NCBI GenBank assembly: GCA_938002835.1
Contig: CALKZS010000065.1
Span: forward strand, 1 to 43,173
Source of the DNA: an uncultured Dokdonia sp.
Lineage (GTDB): Bacteria > Bacteroidota > Bacteroidia > Flavobacteriales > Flavobacteriaceae
Direction of reading: 5' to 3'
DNA: 43,173 nt
The notes beneath the pieces are model-generated. The model was not told the DNA's origin, made no database searches, and saw only the letters and a list, made by a program, of their open reading frames with translations. Position numbers and translations under genes: made by a program. Of this stretch, positions 1 through 9,020 are shown piece by piece; within the stretch, counting starts at the first letter, position 1; every line of letters starts with the position of its first letter.

Positions 1-758
1 GCTATTAAATATGTCAACTGTTATCTAATCGATTAATAAATCTAAGTAGACATTTATTTCTAAATTAATAATAATCAGCAGTTTAAATACTTATTAACAA
101 CAAGGTGAAATTTTTGATGATTTAGTGCGTAACACCAGTTACCTAACAAAGATTAGAATTAATATATTTCGAGTACAAATCTAAATAAATTCATATTCAG
201 CAACATAAGATATTTTCCAAAATCTATAGTCTTAAAGATTTCTGATAAGTTATATCCCTTTGATATTAGTTGCTAAGCATTTAAAATTTTTTACAAATTT
301 TTGAAAAAACATTTACCATTGGTCTATATACTGTTCATTATTTTTGGTTTGTGCTGAAAATAAGTCGTTCTGAAGCTTAAATTTTCATTGATTCATAGAT
401 TTTCCTATTTCTACAGATAACATCTTTTCGATTGGATGCTTAATCTAGAATGATATTAAACACAAAAAGATTCTTTTTTTTATAGGAACATCAATACCGG
501 AAGAAGTACCCTTAAAGTATAGCATTATTTAGCCGCACGAAAGCAACAACTATAAACTAATCCTAAGTCAAATACCTAATGAATTTTTTGCCCCTATTAG
601 CTTGATAGCACAACGATTAAGGAGTCCTGGAGGAGTCAAATCTAAAATACAGATTCTTAGTCTATTTTTTAGATTAACTTACAGATAGTTGTAATATTAT
701 TAAGTTTACTTGAATACTCTATATTTTCGCGAAAGCGTATTTAACTATTGAAAATTAG
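1..758. other. Left-end region without an intact gene
   Basis: This is AT-rich DNA with no intact coding sequence I can support. Two things stand out. A TATTTTTG box at 339-346 has a TTG 17 bases upstream, which resembles a Bacteroidota promoter, but no gene follows it closely. Positions 449-688 on the plus strand stay open apart from one TAG (530-532) and have no obvious start codon, so they could be a decayed gene end or chance. The first copy of the window's palindromic repeat lies at 725-737, about 70 bases before the first gene. Confidence 0.5.
725..737. repeat. TTTCGCGAAA palindrome, copy 1 (intergenic)
   Basis: The core TTTCGCGAAA is followed by GCGTA. The left arm is degenerate (it reads TAT where GCT is expected). 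It lies between the left-end region and the polyprenyl synthase gene. Confidence 0.8.
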
Positions 759-806
759 GTGACCCATAATAGATCTATCTGTCTTATTTTTACAAAAAAA
801 TCTTCT

Positions 807-1781
807 ATGCACTCAATCCCAGATTACACAGCTTTTTTTGTTGACTACTTAGAAAAAGGTTTACCCCAAAAAGAGCCAAAAAATCTATATGAACCCATAC
901 AATATATCTTACAACTAGGTGGTAAACGCTTGCGCCCTGTACTCACATTAATGGCTTGTGAGCTTTTTGACACTCCTTATCAAAAAGCTCTTGATGCTGC
1001 ACTTGCGATAGAGATCTTTCATAATTTCTCATTAGTCCACGATGATATTATGGATGATGCTCCTTTACGTCGCGGTCAGGAAACTGTGCACGAAAAATGG
1101 GATATAAACACTGGTATTCTATCTGGTGATGCTATGCTTATTCTTGCATACCAACTTTTTGAAAATTATGATGGTCATACATTTAAAGAGCTAGCACAAC
1201 TCTTTTCAAAAACTGCTATTGAGGTTTGTGAGGGACAGCAATATGATGTAGATTTTGAAACCCGTGATGATGTTACCATCTCAGAATATATGACTATGAT
1301 TGAGTATAAAACTGCCGTTCTTGTGGGCGCAGCACTTAAAATGGGTGCTATCGTTGCTGGTGCTTCTAATCAATCTCTAGAAGCTATATATAACTATGGC
1401 CGTGATCTAGGACTGGCTTTCCAATTACAAGACGATTATCTAGATGCTTTTGGAGATCCTGAGACTTTTGGAAAACAAGTAGGTGGGGACATTATAGAAA
1501 ATAAAAAAACCTTTTTATATCTCACTGCAAAAATCAACTCTTCTCCAGAAGACACACAACAATTAGAACACTTTTTTTCTATCTCTCCATCAGATCCTAG
1601 AGAGAAAATTGAAACCATAAAACAACAATTTATAGACAGTGGCGCTGCTGCCGCTACTAAAAAAGAAATTGAATATTATACAAAAAAGGCCTTTACAGAA
1701 CTAGACAACATCTCTATTTCTGAAGATAAAAAAGAGATGTTACGCATTTTTGGCCAGAGCCTAATGAAACGAACAAATTAA
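807..1781 (+). CDS. Polyprenyl diphosphate synthase (short-chain, trans-type)
   Basis: This enzyme condenses isopentenyl diphosphate with an allylic diphosphate to build farnesyl- or geranylgeranyl-type chains in the cytoplasm. Counted from the ATG at 807 (324 residues), GGKRLRP lies at 38-44, the first Asp-rich motif DDIMD at 79-83 and the second DDYLD at 209-213. Both metal-binding motifs are intact. A Phe five residues before the first motif resembles short-chain (C15-C20) synthases, so a GGPP-type product is an inference. An in-frame GTG at 759 would add 16 residues unlike the family; the ATG at 807 gives the usual length and start. The gene is transcribed alone toward the CotH-type gene, 58 bases away. 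Confidence 0.88.
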   Translation: MHSIPDYTAFFVDYLEKGLPQKEPKNLYEPIQYILQLGGKRLRPVLTLMACELFDTPYQKALDAALAIEIFHNFSLVHDDIMDDAPLRRGQETVHEKWDINTGILSGDAMLILAYQLFENYDGHTFKELAQLFSKTAIEVCEGQQYDVDFETRDDVTISEYMTMIEYKTAVLVGAALKMGAIVAGASNQSLEAIYNYGRDLGLAFQLQDDYLDAFGDPETFGKQVGGDIIENKKTFLYLTAKINSSPEDTQQLEHFFSISPSDPREKIETIKQQFIDSGAAAATKKEIEYYTKKAFTELDNISISEDKKEMLRIFGQSLMKRTN

Positions 1782-1839
1782 CATCGCTAAACATTTGTTA
1801 TAGTTTGATTACCTTAGTACACATTAATTAATAGATCTT

Positions 1840-3267
1840 GTGAAGTATTTAATTCTCTTTATATGTTGTTTTACATCGCTTGCTTCTTGCGCACAAATAC
1901 CTATATCTAGAGAAAATATAGGACTAGATGACTCTTTACAAATTGCTGTGATCCAAATTCCTCGTGAGGTTACCGTGCCAAATAATACTTCATTTACCAT
2001 TAGAGACATTCCATATACCTTAGAACTAAAAGATAAAAATGCTGTGTATTCAACCGTTCACAAGCTAACAGTTGCAAACAAAGAATACAAAGCATACATC
2101 ACCTCACTACCTCTCTTTCAAATAGACGCTCCCAATGGCATTGTAAATGAGCCTAAAAGACTATCAAGGATCTCTTATGCAGATAAAGACACCACTTTTA
2201 CATCCTATGCTGGTATTGAATTGCGTGGTAGTAGCTCGCTAGTGTTTCCCAAAAAAACATACGACATCAATTTTTATACAGATAGTACAGGGTTTAATAA
2301 TCAAGACTTTAAACTTGCAGGAATGCGTAGTGATGACGACTGGATTCTTGATGGTTTGCACAATGAACCACTACGCATTCGTTCATACCTATCACTCAAT
2401 CTCTGGAATGACATCTATACACCGCATTATATAGATCGCGAACCAAAAGCAAAAGGTGGCGTGACTGCAACACACTCAGAGGTATTTGTAAATGGTCGCT
2501 ATAAAGGTGTTTTTTTATTACAAGAACAAATAGATCGAAAACTCACAAAAATTAAAAAACCAAAAAATGGTATGACGTGTGGCGAGATTTTTCAAGGTGC
2601 ACGTTATCTTGGCGCAAGTTCCTTTGACTCTATTCCAAAACTAAAAAAATATCTTTCTAGTTGGGGAGGTTATGATATAAAATATCCAGACCCTACAGAG
2701 CCAGATTGGGATAATGTTTATGACTTTACAATATTTGTAGTTAAGGGGGATAATGACGCTTTCGCGAAAGCGATATCTCAAAAATTTGTGATAGCTAATG
2801 CCGTAGATTATTTTCTATATATAAATGCCTTAAGAGCGCCAGATAACTTAGGTAAAAATCTTTTTTTAATACGTTATGATGTAAACGAACCATACTTTTA
2901 TGCACCTTGGGATCTTGACGGAACCTTTGGAACGATATACAGCGGAAAACGTATAAACACCACAAATGACTTCTTAAATAACGGGTTACTACGAAGGCTT
3001 CTTGATACAAATGCAGACGATTTTGTGGCTAAATTTAAAAGTAGGTGGTTAACCTTACGACAGGATATTTTAAATGAAGAACAGCTCTTAAAGAAACAAA
3101 AGGTCATTTATAACAACCTATTACAAGAACGCGTTTATGAGCGTGAGGCTTTAGTTTGGAATGACTTTATTTATGATGCTGAAGGCCTTGAATATATGCA
3201 ACAATGGACAAGGGAAAGGCTAGATTTTCTGGATCAGTATATTAATGACCTAGAAATTGAAGAGTGA
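1840..3267 (+). CDS. CotH-family kinase-like lipoprotein
   Basis: The protein has 475 residues from a GTG start at 1840. The N-terminus has a hydrophobic stretch and a lipobox, LASC, with Cys17, so a lipoprotein is predicted. CotH-family landmarks are visible: RGSSS with following basic residues at 129-140, GVFLLQEQID at 223-232 and WDLDGTFG at 357-364, equivalent to the metal-binding Asp region of the kinase-like fold. CotH of Bacillus spores is a secreted atypical protein kinase; the substrate here is unknown. A palindrome copy lies within the gene at 2757-2772 and encodes AFAKA at residues 307-311, just before a conserved-looking helix. The gene converges with the FolK fusion, 22 bases away. 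Confidence 0.82.
   Translation: MKYLILFICCFTSLASCAQIPISRENIGLDDSLQIAVIQIPREVTVPNNTSFTIRDIPYTLELKDKNAVYSTVHKLTVANKEYKAYITSLPLFQIDAPNGIVNEPKRLSRISYADKDTTFTSYAGIELRGSSSLVFPKKTYDINFYTDSTGFNNQDFKLAGMRSDDDWILDGLHNEPLRIRSYLSLNLWNDIYTPHYIDREPKAKGGVTATHSEVFVNGRYKGVFLLQEQIDRKLTKIKKPKNGMTCGEIFQGARYLGASSFDSIPKLKKYLSSWGGYDIKYPDPTEPDWDNVYDFTIFVVKGDNDAFAKAISQKFVIANAVDYFLYINALRAPDNLGKNLFLIRYDVNEPYFYAPWDLDGTFGTIYSGKRINTTNDFLNNGLLRRLLDTNADDFVAKFKSRWLTLRQDILNEEQLLKKQKVIYNNLLQERVYEREALVWNDFIYDAEGLEYMQQWTRERLDFLDQYINDLEIEE
2757..2772. repeat. Palindrome CGCTTTCGCGAAAGCG, copy 2 (inside CotH-type gene)
   Basis: A perfect 16-bp palindrome within coding sequence. It is read in frame as Ala-Phe-Ala-Lys-Ala, residues 307-311 of the CotH-type protein, and keeps the gene open. 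Confidence 0.92.
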
Positions 3268-3289
3268 TTATTACAACACTTTTTTAGAG

Positions 3290-4441
3290 CTATACAAACT
3301 GCTTAACTATAGATACAAAATCTTCTCTATTCTTTACAAAATCAAGCTCTGAGATATCTATAATTTTTACCTTAAGATGATGTTGGTTTTTTATAAAATC
3401 TAAGTATCCTTGATTTATCTTATTAAGATACTCAGGGTTTATATTTTTTTCAAAACTACGGCCGCGCTCCTTAATATTTTGAAGCAATCGTTCTGTATTT
3501 TGATATAGATATACATAAAGATCTGGTTGTGGCATCTCTCTATACATCATCTCGTGCAATCGTTTGTACAAGATATACTCTTCTTCTTGCAAAGTTACCT
3601 TAGCAAATATGAGGGATTTATATCTATCATAATCTGCACACATAAAATCTTTAAAGAGATCATACTGCCCTATATCATCTAACAACTGCTGATATCTATC
3701 TGCAAGAAAAGACATCTCTAACGGGAATGCATAACGATCTGGCTCATCATAAAACTTAGGCAAAAAAGGATTGTCTTTAAAACGCTCTAAAATAAGTTTT
3801 GCATTAAACTCCTTAGAAAGCATTGTAGCAAGACTTGTTTTTCCAGCTCCTATATTACCCTCTATAGCAATATAATTATAAGCTCCAAGGTCTATACTAT
3901 CTATAGGTTTTTTGAGCCATTTTGCTTGTTTTATGAGTGTACTCTCATCTGTACATTCTAAAAGAAGCTCTTTAAATGTTTTTAAAAACACCCCAGATAT
4001 TTCATCTCCCGCAATATCTACAAGAGGTTGCAATACAAACCTACGATCTAACATATGCTTGTGAGGAATCATTAAAGAACTAATTTTAATCTTATCATCG
4101 TTATAAAGCAATATATCTATATCTATATCTCGTGAGCTATACCTACCTTCTTCTTTAGAAACTCTTCCTAAACGTTTTTCTATGCCTTGCGTTTTAATAA
4201 GCACTTCTTCTGCAGTTAATGTCGTCTGTAGTTTAACCACACAGTTATAGAAGTCTGGGGCATCAAAACCCCAAGAGGAACCTCGATAAACCGGTGATAT
4301 TTTTAACACACAACCTACTTGCTCAAATAACAACTGTATAGCGTTATTGAGGTGCTCATAGGAATTACCTTGGTTACTACCTAATGATAAATAAATGTTA
4401 TTCAATGAAATATAGGTTGTTTTGAGTATATTACTTTTCAC
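3290..4441 (-). CDS. folK: Fusion: FolK (HPPK) + deoxynucleoside kinase
   Basis: This is a two-domain cytoplasmic enzyme of 383 residues. Residues about 14-150 are 6-hydroxymethyl-7,8-dihydropterin pyrophosphokinase of folate synthesis, with LSLGSNQGN at 18-26, YRGSSWGF at 52-59, SSRDIDIDILLY at 102-113 and IPHKHMLDRRFVLQPL at 125-140. Residues about 188-383 are a deoxynucleoside kinase of the dCK/dGK type, with P-loop GNIGAGKT at 195-202 and the ERFKDNPF segment at 219-226. It would make folate precursor and salvage deoxynucleosides, both feeding dNTP supply. This fusion is known in Bacteroidota. The gene is divergent from the transporter at 4502 and has 60 bases between starts. Confidence 0.92.
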   Translation of the reverse strand: MKSNILKTTYISLNNIYLSLGSNQGNSYEHLNNAIQLLFEQVGCVLKISPVYRGSSWGFDAPDFYNCVVKLQTTLTAEEVLIKTQGIEKRLGRVSKEEGRYSSRDIDIDILLYNDDKIKISSLMIPHKHMLDRRFVLQPLVDIAGDEISGVFLKTFKELLLECTDESTLIKQAKWLKKPIDSIDLGAYNYIAIEGNIGAGKTSLATMLSKEFNAKLILERFKDNPFLPKFYDEPDRYAFPLEMSFLADRYQQLLDDIGQYDLFKDFMCADYDRYKSLIFAKVTLQEEEYILYKRLHEMMYREMPQPDLYVYLYQNTERLLQNIKERGRSFEKNINPEYLNKINQGYLDFIKNQHHLKVKIIDISELDFVKNREDFVSIVKQFV

Positions 4442-4501
4442 AACAAATTAAGGAAATCAAAACCACAAAGACTTAATTTTACAATCGAAGTTATTAAGAA
4501 A

Positions 4502-5215
4502 ATGAGCATACCAAACACACCACTTACTTCAAGAGACCTAAAAACGGCTTATCTCATCTATTTTATTCTAGGTGCTCTTTTTATATGTGCACTTGTGGTT
4601 TCTAATCTCATATTTCAAAAATTTTTTTACTGGGATTTCTTTGGAATATACACCTTTGAGATATCTGTGGGCATTTTACCGTACCCGATAACTTTTTTAA
4701 TTACAGATCTTGTCAGTGAGATTTATGGAAAGAAAAAGGCAAATCAAATGGTTACAGCTGGTATCTTTGCTTCTTTTTTTTCTTTACTTATTGTTTATGT
4801 CGCACAAGCAGTCCCAGCTACAAGATGGTCGCCTGTAAATGATACTATATTTACAAACGTATTTGGCGCTACAGCAGTGGCTGTTTTTGCAAGTATGATT
4901 GCTTATTTACTAGCACAATATATAGACATTCAAGTATTTCATTTTTGGAAACGACTCACTAAAGGCAAACATTTATGGTTACGCAATAACTTCTCTACAT
5001 TTTTTTCTCAATTTATAGATACTCTTGCAGTACTACTATTACTTTGCTCATTTGGAAAAATAGAATGGGGTCGTTTTACGGCATTATTAGTCTCTGGGTT
5101 CTTATTTAAAATACTCATCGCTGCTTTTGACACTCCTTTTCTGTATATAGGTGTTTCATTATTAAAAAGAAGATTTAAAATAGGCCAAGCCGAAGAACTA
5201 GATATCCCTTTCTAA
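4502..5215 (+). CDS. yhhQ: Queuosine precursor transporter (YhhQ/VUT family)
   Basis: A 237-residue inner-membrane protein with about six hydrophobic segments. Family landmarks are VSNLIFQKFF near 33-42, the stretch LPYPITFLITDLVSEIYGKK near 58-77 and the C-terminal segment LRNNFSTFFSQFIDT. In E. coli YhhQ imports queuosine precursors (preQ0/preQ1) used to modify tRNA anticodons. The substrate here is inferred from the family. The ATG at 4502 gives the usual length. No queuosine gene is adjacent. Confidence 0.87.
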   Translation: MSIPNTPLTSRDLKTAYLIYFILGALFICALVVSNLIFQKFFYWDFFGIYTFEISVGILPYPITFLITDLVSEIYGKKKANQMVTAGIFASFFSLLIVYVAQAVPATRWSPVNDTIFTNVFGATAVAVFASMIAYLLAQYIDIQVFHFWKRLTKGKHLWLRNNFSTFFSQFIDTLAVLLLLCSFGKIEWGRFTALLVSGFLFKILIAAFDTPFLYIGVSLLKRRFKIGQAEELDIPF

Positions 5216-5220
5216 ACCAA

Positions 5221-5246
5221 TATAAAATTACGAGTGTAATTTTATA
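5221..5246 (+). terminator. AT-rich hairpin after yhhQ
   Basis: A perfect 11-bp stem (TATAAAATTAC / GTAATTTTATA) with a GAGT loop begins six bases after the stop codon. It lacks a strong T-run, so it is only a possible terminator. Confidence 0.4.
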
Positions 5247-5325
5247 TATTAAAAGATTAAAAATAAACTGTATTACTATATAGTAGTCTATTATAATAGA
5301 GAGAACTCTCAATATATGTATACTT

Positions 5326-8013
5326 ATGAAAAAAGCCCTCAAAGTCATATCTATCACTATACTGGTGCTACTTATCATATTCATAGCCACTCCGTTTTTA
5401 TTTAAAGGAAAACTAGAAGATCTTTTAAAAGAAGCTATCAATAAAAATGTAAATGCAGAAGTACAATGGCAATCTCTAGATTTAAGTCTTTTAAGTGATT
5501 TTCCAAATGCTTCTGTAGAACTAAACAAGCTCTCAATTATTAACAAAGAGCCTTTTGCTGGAGACACCCTTGCGAGTATTAAAAGATTCCACATTGAATT
5601 AGGAATATCTCAACTATTAAAAAACACTGATAAAGCCCCCATAAAAATAGATGGTATAGATGTAGATGGAGCTTTTATAAATGTTCTTATAAATGAAGAT
5701 GGTATTGCAAATTATGATATTGCGATAGAGCATCCTGAATCTTCAAATGATAACCAAAAAGAAGAAACTTCTGATCCTTTTATTCTTGACTTCAAAAAAT
5801 ATGCGATTACAAATTCTAAAATAGACTATAAAGATTTATCTTCTAATATGTTTTTACATCTTAAAGATTTTAATCACAAAGGTTCTGGTGATTTTTCTGC
5901 AATCTCAGGTGAACTAGATACTGAAACCTCAACAACAATAGCTTTTGAGTTTGATGGTGTTAATTACTTTGATGGCACAAAACTTTCATTAGATGCTATT
6001 TTTGAAATGGATCTAGAAAATCAAAAATATACTTTTAAAGAAAACAAAGCACTTATTAACGAACTTCCACTAGCATTTGATGGATTTGTACATCTTATTG
6101 AAGAGGGAACAGATATGGACATAAGCTTCCATACTCCAAATTCAGATTTTAAAAATTTTTTGGCTGTGATACCTAGTGCATATAGATCAAATATTGATGA
6201 TGTACAGACAAAAGGCGATTTTAGCATTAATGGTACTGTAAAAGGAACTTCTACTGATACTACTATCCCAAATCTAGACATTACCATTGCTTCAAATAAT
6301 GCCTCCTTTAAATTTCCTGATCTTGTTAAACAGATGAGCAATATAAACATCGACCTACAAATTAAAAATGATACTGGTAATATAGATCAAACATATGTAG
6401 ATATCAATCAGCTACGCTTTAAAATAGATGAGGATATATTTAGTGTAAATGGCACACTAAAAAACCTGACTAGAAATATGCTTGTCAATTTAGCTCTTAA
6501 AGGAACGATTAACTTGGGTAATCTTGAAAAAGTATATCCTCTAGAATTAGAAAATCCATTAGAAGGAAAATTAGTGGCAGATATCACCACAGCATTTGAT
6601 ATGAACTCAGTTGAAAAACACCAATATCAAAATATTAAAAGTAGCGGCACTGCCAGTTTGACTAATTTTAAATATACAACAGATAAATTGCCAAATACTC
6701 TAACTATTGCTAATGCATATCTAGCTTTTAATCATTCTACCATATCACTCAATGATTTTAATGCTAAAAGTGGTCGTACAGACATAAATGCATCTGGGAC
6801 TATTGAAAATCTAATTTCTTTTGTAATGTCTAAAGAAGATCTAAAAGGAAGGTTTTATGTAAAATCTAAGGTGTTTGATATAAATGATTTTTCTACAACA
6901 ACGGCTGCATCAGAAACCTCAACCCCAACAGAAGAAAAAATTGAAATGACTGCTAGTGGTGAAAGTATTATTAAAATACCTGATTTTCTGGATGCTTCAC
7001 TACAGTTTTCTGCAAACAAAGTAATTTATGATAATCTAGAACTATCTAATACCTCAGGCACTTTATCTATTGTAAATGAACAAGTAGAATTAAAAGATCT
7101 AACATCTGGAATTTTTGGAGGCGATGCTGGCATTACTGGCAATGTTTCAACAAAAGGAGCAACTCCTACATTTGACGTAAAACTAGATCTCAAAAGTATC
7201 GACATAGATAAATCTTTTGAAGGCTTAGATATGTTACAAAGCATTGCCCCTATTGCAAAAGCACTACAAGGTGCCTTTAACACAGAAATTAATCTTAAGG
7301 GACAATTAGATAGAGATTTAAGCCCTATATTATCTACTATTTCTGGAGATGCATTTGCTCAATTACTAACGGCAGATGTAAGTTCAGAAAAAATGCCTTT
7401 ACTAAGCACCCTAGATACTCAACTATCTTTTATTGATCTTGATGATCTCAAATTAGACAAACTCATTGCAAAACTTTCCTTTAAAGACGGAACTGTTGTA
7501 GTAACTCCCTTTAACTTTGATATTGAAGGGATTACTGTAAACGTGAGTGGAGGCCATAGTTTCAATAATGAAATAAATTATACCCTAGACCTAGACGTGC
7601 CTGCAAAATATTTAGGAAGTGATGTAGAAAAAGTATTATCACAACTCACAGCTCAAGAACGAGATGGATTACACGTAGAGGTTCCTGTTTCTTTAGCAGG
7701 AAGTTTTAATGCTCCCAAAGTAAATGTAAATACCCAATCTGCTATTTCCAATCTAACTACTCAAATAGTTGAAATTCAGAAACAAAAAATTAAAGACAAA
7801 GCTGGTAATACAGTAAATGACATTTTAAGTTCTGTTCTAGGAGTTAAAAAAGATACCGTAAATGATAGTACTTCTATAGACCCAACAACTACCACTCAAA
7901 ACTCAACCTCTTCAAAACCCGAAGATGTAGTAAAAGATGCTGCAAAGGATATTTTAGGTGATTTATTTGGAAAGAAAAAACAAAAAGAAACTACAAAAGA
8001 CACCGTTAATTAA
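5326..8013 (+). CDS. AsmA-like family protein
   Basis: An 895-residue protein with one N-terminal membrane anchor (about residues 5-27) followed by a long periplasmic region. The N-terminal part (after LLKEAINKNVNAEVQW) and the C-terminal region of repeated beta-strand phrases near 600-800 (for example GTVVVTPFNFDIEGITVNVSGG) match AsmA-like proteins. AsmA/TamB-type proteins are thought to form lipid-transfer bridges between the inner and outer membrane; this role is inferred here. The last 60 residues are Lys, Thr and Ser rich and low in complexity. The stop codon lies five bases from the convergent patatin gene. Confidence 0.8.
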   Translation: MKKALKVISITILVLLIIFIATPFLFKGKLEDLLKEAINKNVNAEVQWQSLDLSLLSDFPNASVELNKLSIINKEPFAGDTLASIKRFHIELGISQLLKNTDKAPIKIDGIDVDGAFINVLINEDGIANYDIAIEHPESSNDNQKEETSDPFILDFKKYAITNSKIDYKDLSSNMFLHLKDFNHKGSGDFSAISGELDTETSTTIAFEFDGVNYFDGTKLSLDAIFEMDLENQKYTFKENKALINELPLAFDGFVHLIEEGTDMDISFHTPNSDFKNFLAVIPSAYRSNIDDVQTKGDFSINGTVKGTSTDTTIPNLDITIASNNASFKFPDLVKQMSNINIDLQIKNDTGNIDQTYVDINQLRFKIDEDIFSVNGTLKNLTRNMLVNLALKGTINLGNLEKVYPLELENPLEGKLVADITTAFDMNSVEKHQYQNIKSSGTASLTNFKYTTDKLPNTLTIANAYLAFNHSTISLNDFNAKSGRTDINASGTIENLISFVMSKEDLKGRFYVKSKVFDINDFSTTTAASETSTPTEEKIEMTASGESIIKIPDFLDASLQFSANKVIYDNLELSNTSGTLSIVNEQVELKDLTSGIFGGDAGITGNVSTKGATPTFDVKLDLKSIDIDKSFEGLDMLQSIAPIAKALQGAFNTEINLKGQLDRDLSPILSTISGDAFAQLLTADVSSEKMPLLSTLDTQLSFIDLDDLKLDKLIAKLSFKDGTVVVTPFNFDIEGITVNVSGGHSFNNEINYTLDLDVPAKYLGSDVEKVLSQLTAQERDGLHVEVPVSLAGSFNAPKVNVNTQSAISNLTTQIVEIQKQKIKDKAGNTVNDILSSVLGVKKDTVNDSTSIDPTTTTQNSTSSKPEDVVKDAAKDILGDLFGKKKQKETTKDTVN

Positions 8014-8018
8014 ATAAT

Positions 8019-8933
8019 TTAATCTTCTTGTTCTTTTATCTCATTAAGTTCTATATTTTTATCTTTTGCATAGTCAAAACCACTTCCCCACCACTGCTTC
8101 ATTTTTTCTTTATTAAAAACTAGAGAGTTTGTGGTGAGTACTGTAGGGGTGTAATAAAAATTTATAATCGCATTATTTTGTTTTGCAGCATACTTCCCAA
8201 TAGTAATATTTTGCTTCTCAATACGATCCATCATAAAACCGTGTAAATTACTTATTAAGGAAAACACATTAGTAGATGGTAAATTATTATAATAAGTTAC
8301 TTCTGTTTCTAATATAATCACATCTACCTCTGTCGCTCCTCTTTCTATAGCCGCTCTAATAGGAACTAAGCTCCCAAAACCTCCATCTGCATACTCACAG
8401 CCGTTTTTCTTAGCAAGTGACATAAACGGTATATAATTACAAGACATCCAAACCCAGTCACAAAAATCTTCATAGGTTTCTTCCTTACTAGACTTATATT
8501 CAGTTTTATGCAATGATAGGTTAGAAACAGTAACTAGCACCTCTTTATTACTTTTTTGGAGTTGCTCGTAGTCATCTCTTGTAAAAGTTTTAGAAATGAG
8601 TTTTCGTAATTTTTTACTCTCTCCAAAAGTTTTAGAGCCTTTTAAAAAATTGCGCAGTACACTAAAATGATTAATAGCAATTGTCTCTTCTCCCCATTTG
8701 TCCTTTTTTACAACAAAAGGACACACGTTAAATATAGCTTTTTGATTTACAGAGGTATAAATTCCCTTAATCCTTTCTATATTATTAAGCGCAAGGTGTG
8801 GCACCAATAAACTCCCTGTAGAAGTACCTACAAGTAAATCATAATCTTTACCCATCTCTTGTAAAAGATATTGAGCAACACCTCCACCAAAGGCTCCTTT
8901 GCTTCCTCCTCCAGAAATAACTAATGCGCGCAT
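8019..8933 (-). CDS. Patatin-like phospholipase
   Basis: A 304-residue serine hydrolase of the patatin family, which releases fatty acids from lipids using a Ser-Asp dyad. The sequence has the Gly-rich oxyanion loop GGGSKG at 8-13, the nucleophile elbow GTSTG at 36-40 (Ser38) and the DGG motif at 183-185 (Asp183). No signal peptide or membrane segment is seen, so it is probably cytoplasmic or membrane-peripheral. It converges with the AsmA-like gene and is followed by an 87-base gap holding a palindrome copy. The physiological substrate is unknown. Confidence 0.9.
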   Translation of the reverse strand: MRALVISGGGSKGAFGGGVAQYLLQEMGKDYDLLVGTSTGSLLVPHLALNNIERIKGIYTSVNQKAIFNVCPFVVKKDKWGEETIAINHFSVLRNFLKGSKTFGESKKLRKLISKTFTRDDYEQLQKSNKEVLVTVSNLSLHKTEYKSSKEETYEDFCDWVWMSCNYIPFMSLAKKNGCEYADGGFGSLVPIRAAIERGATEVDVIILETEVTYYNNLPSTNVFSLISNLHGFMMDRIEKQNITIGKYAAKQNNAIINFYYTPTVLTTNSLVFNKEKMKQWWGSGFDYAKDKNIELNEIKEQED

Positions 8934-8994
8934 TTTTTTGTTTTTAAAATCATTCTAATAATGATTAAAAATAAACAAAACAGAGTTAAATGAT

Positions 8995-9014
8995 TACGCT
9001 TTCGCGAAAGCGTA
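8995..9014. repeat. Palindrome TACGCTTTCGCGAAAGCGTA, copy 3 (intergenic)
   Basis: A perfect 20-bp palindrome between the start of the patatin gene and the 3' end of the outer-membrane barrel gene. No T-run follows the pairing arms. Confidence 0.93.
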
Positions 9015-9020
9015 TTTACA

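Noticed and set aside
759-806. GTG start for the polyprenyl synthase
   Set aside because: It adds 16 residues unlike the family; the ATG at 807 gives the normal N-terminus.
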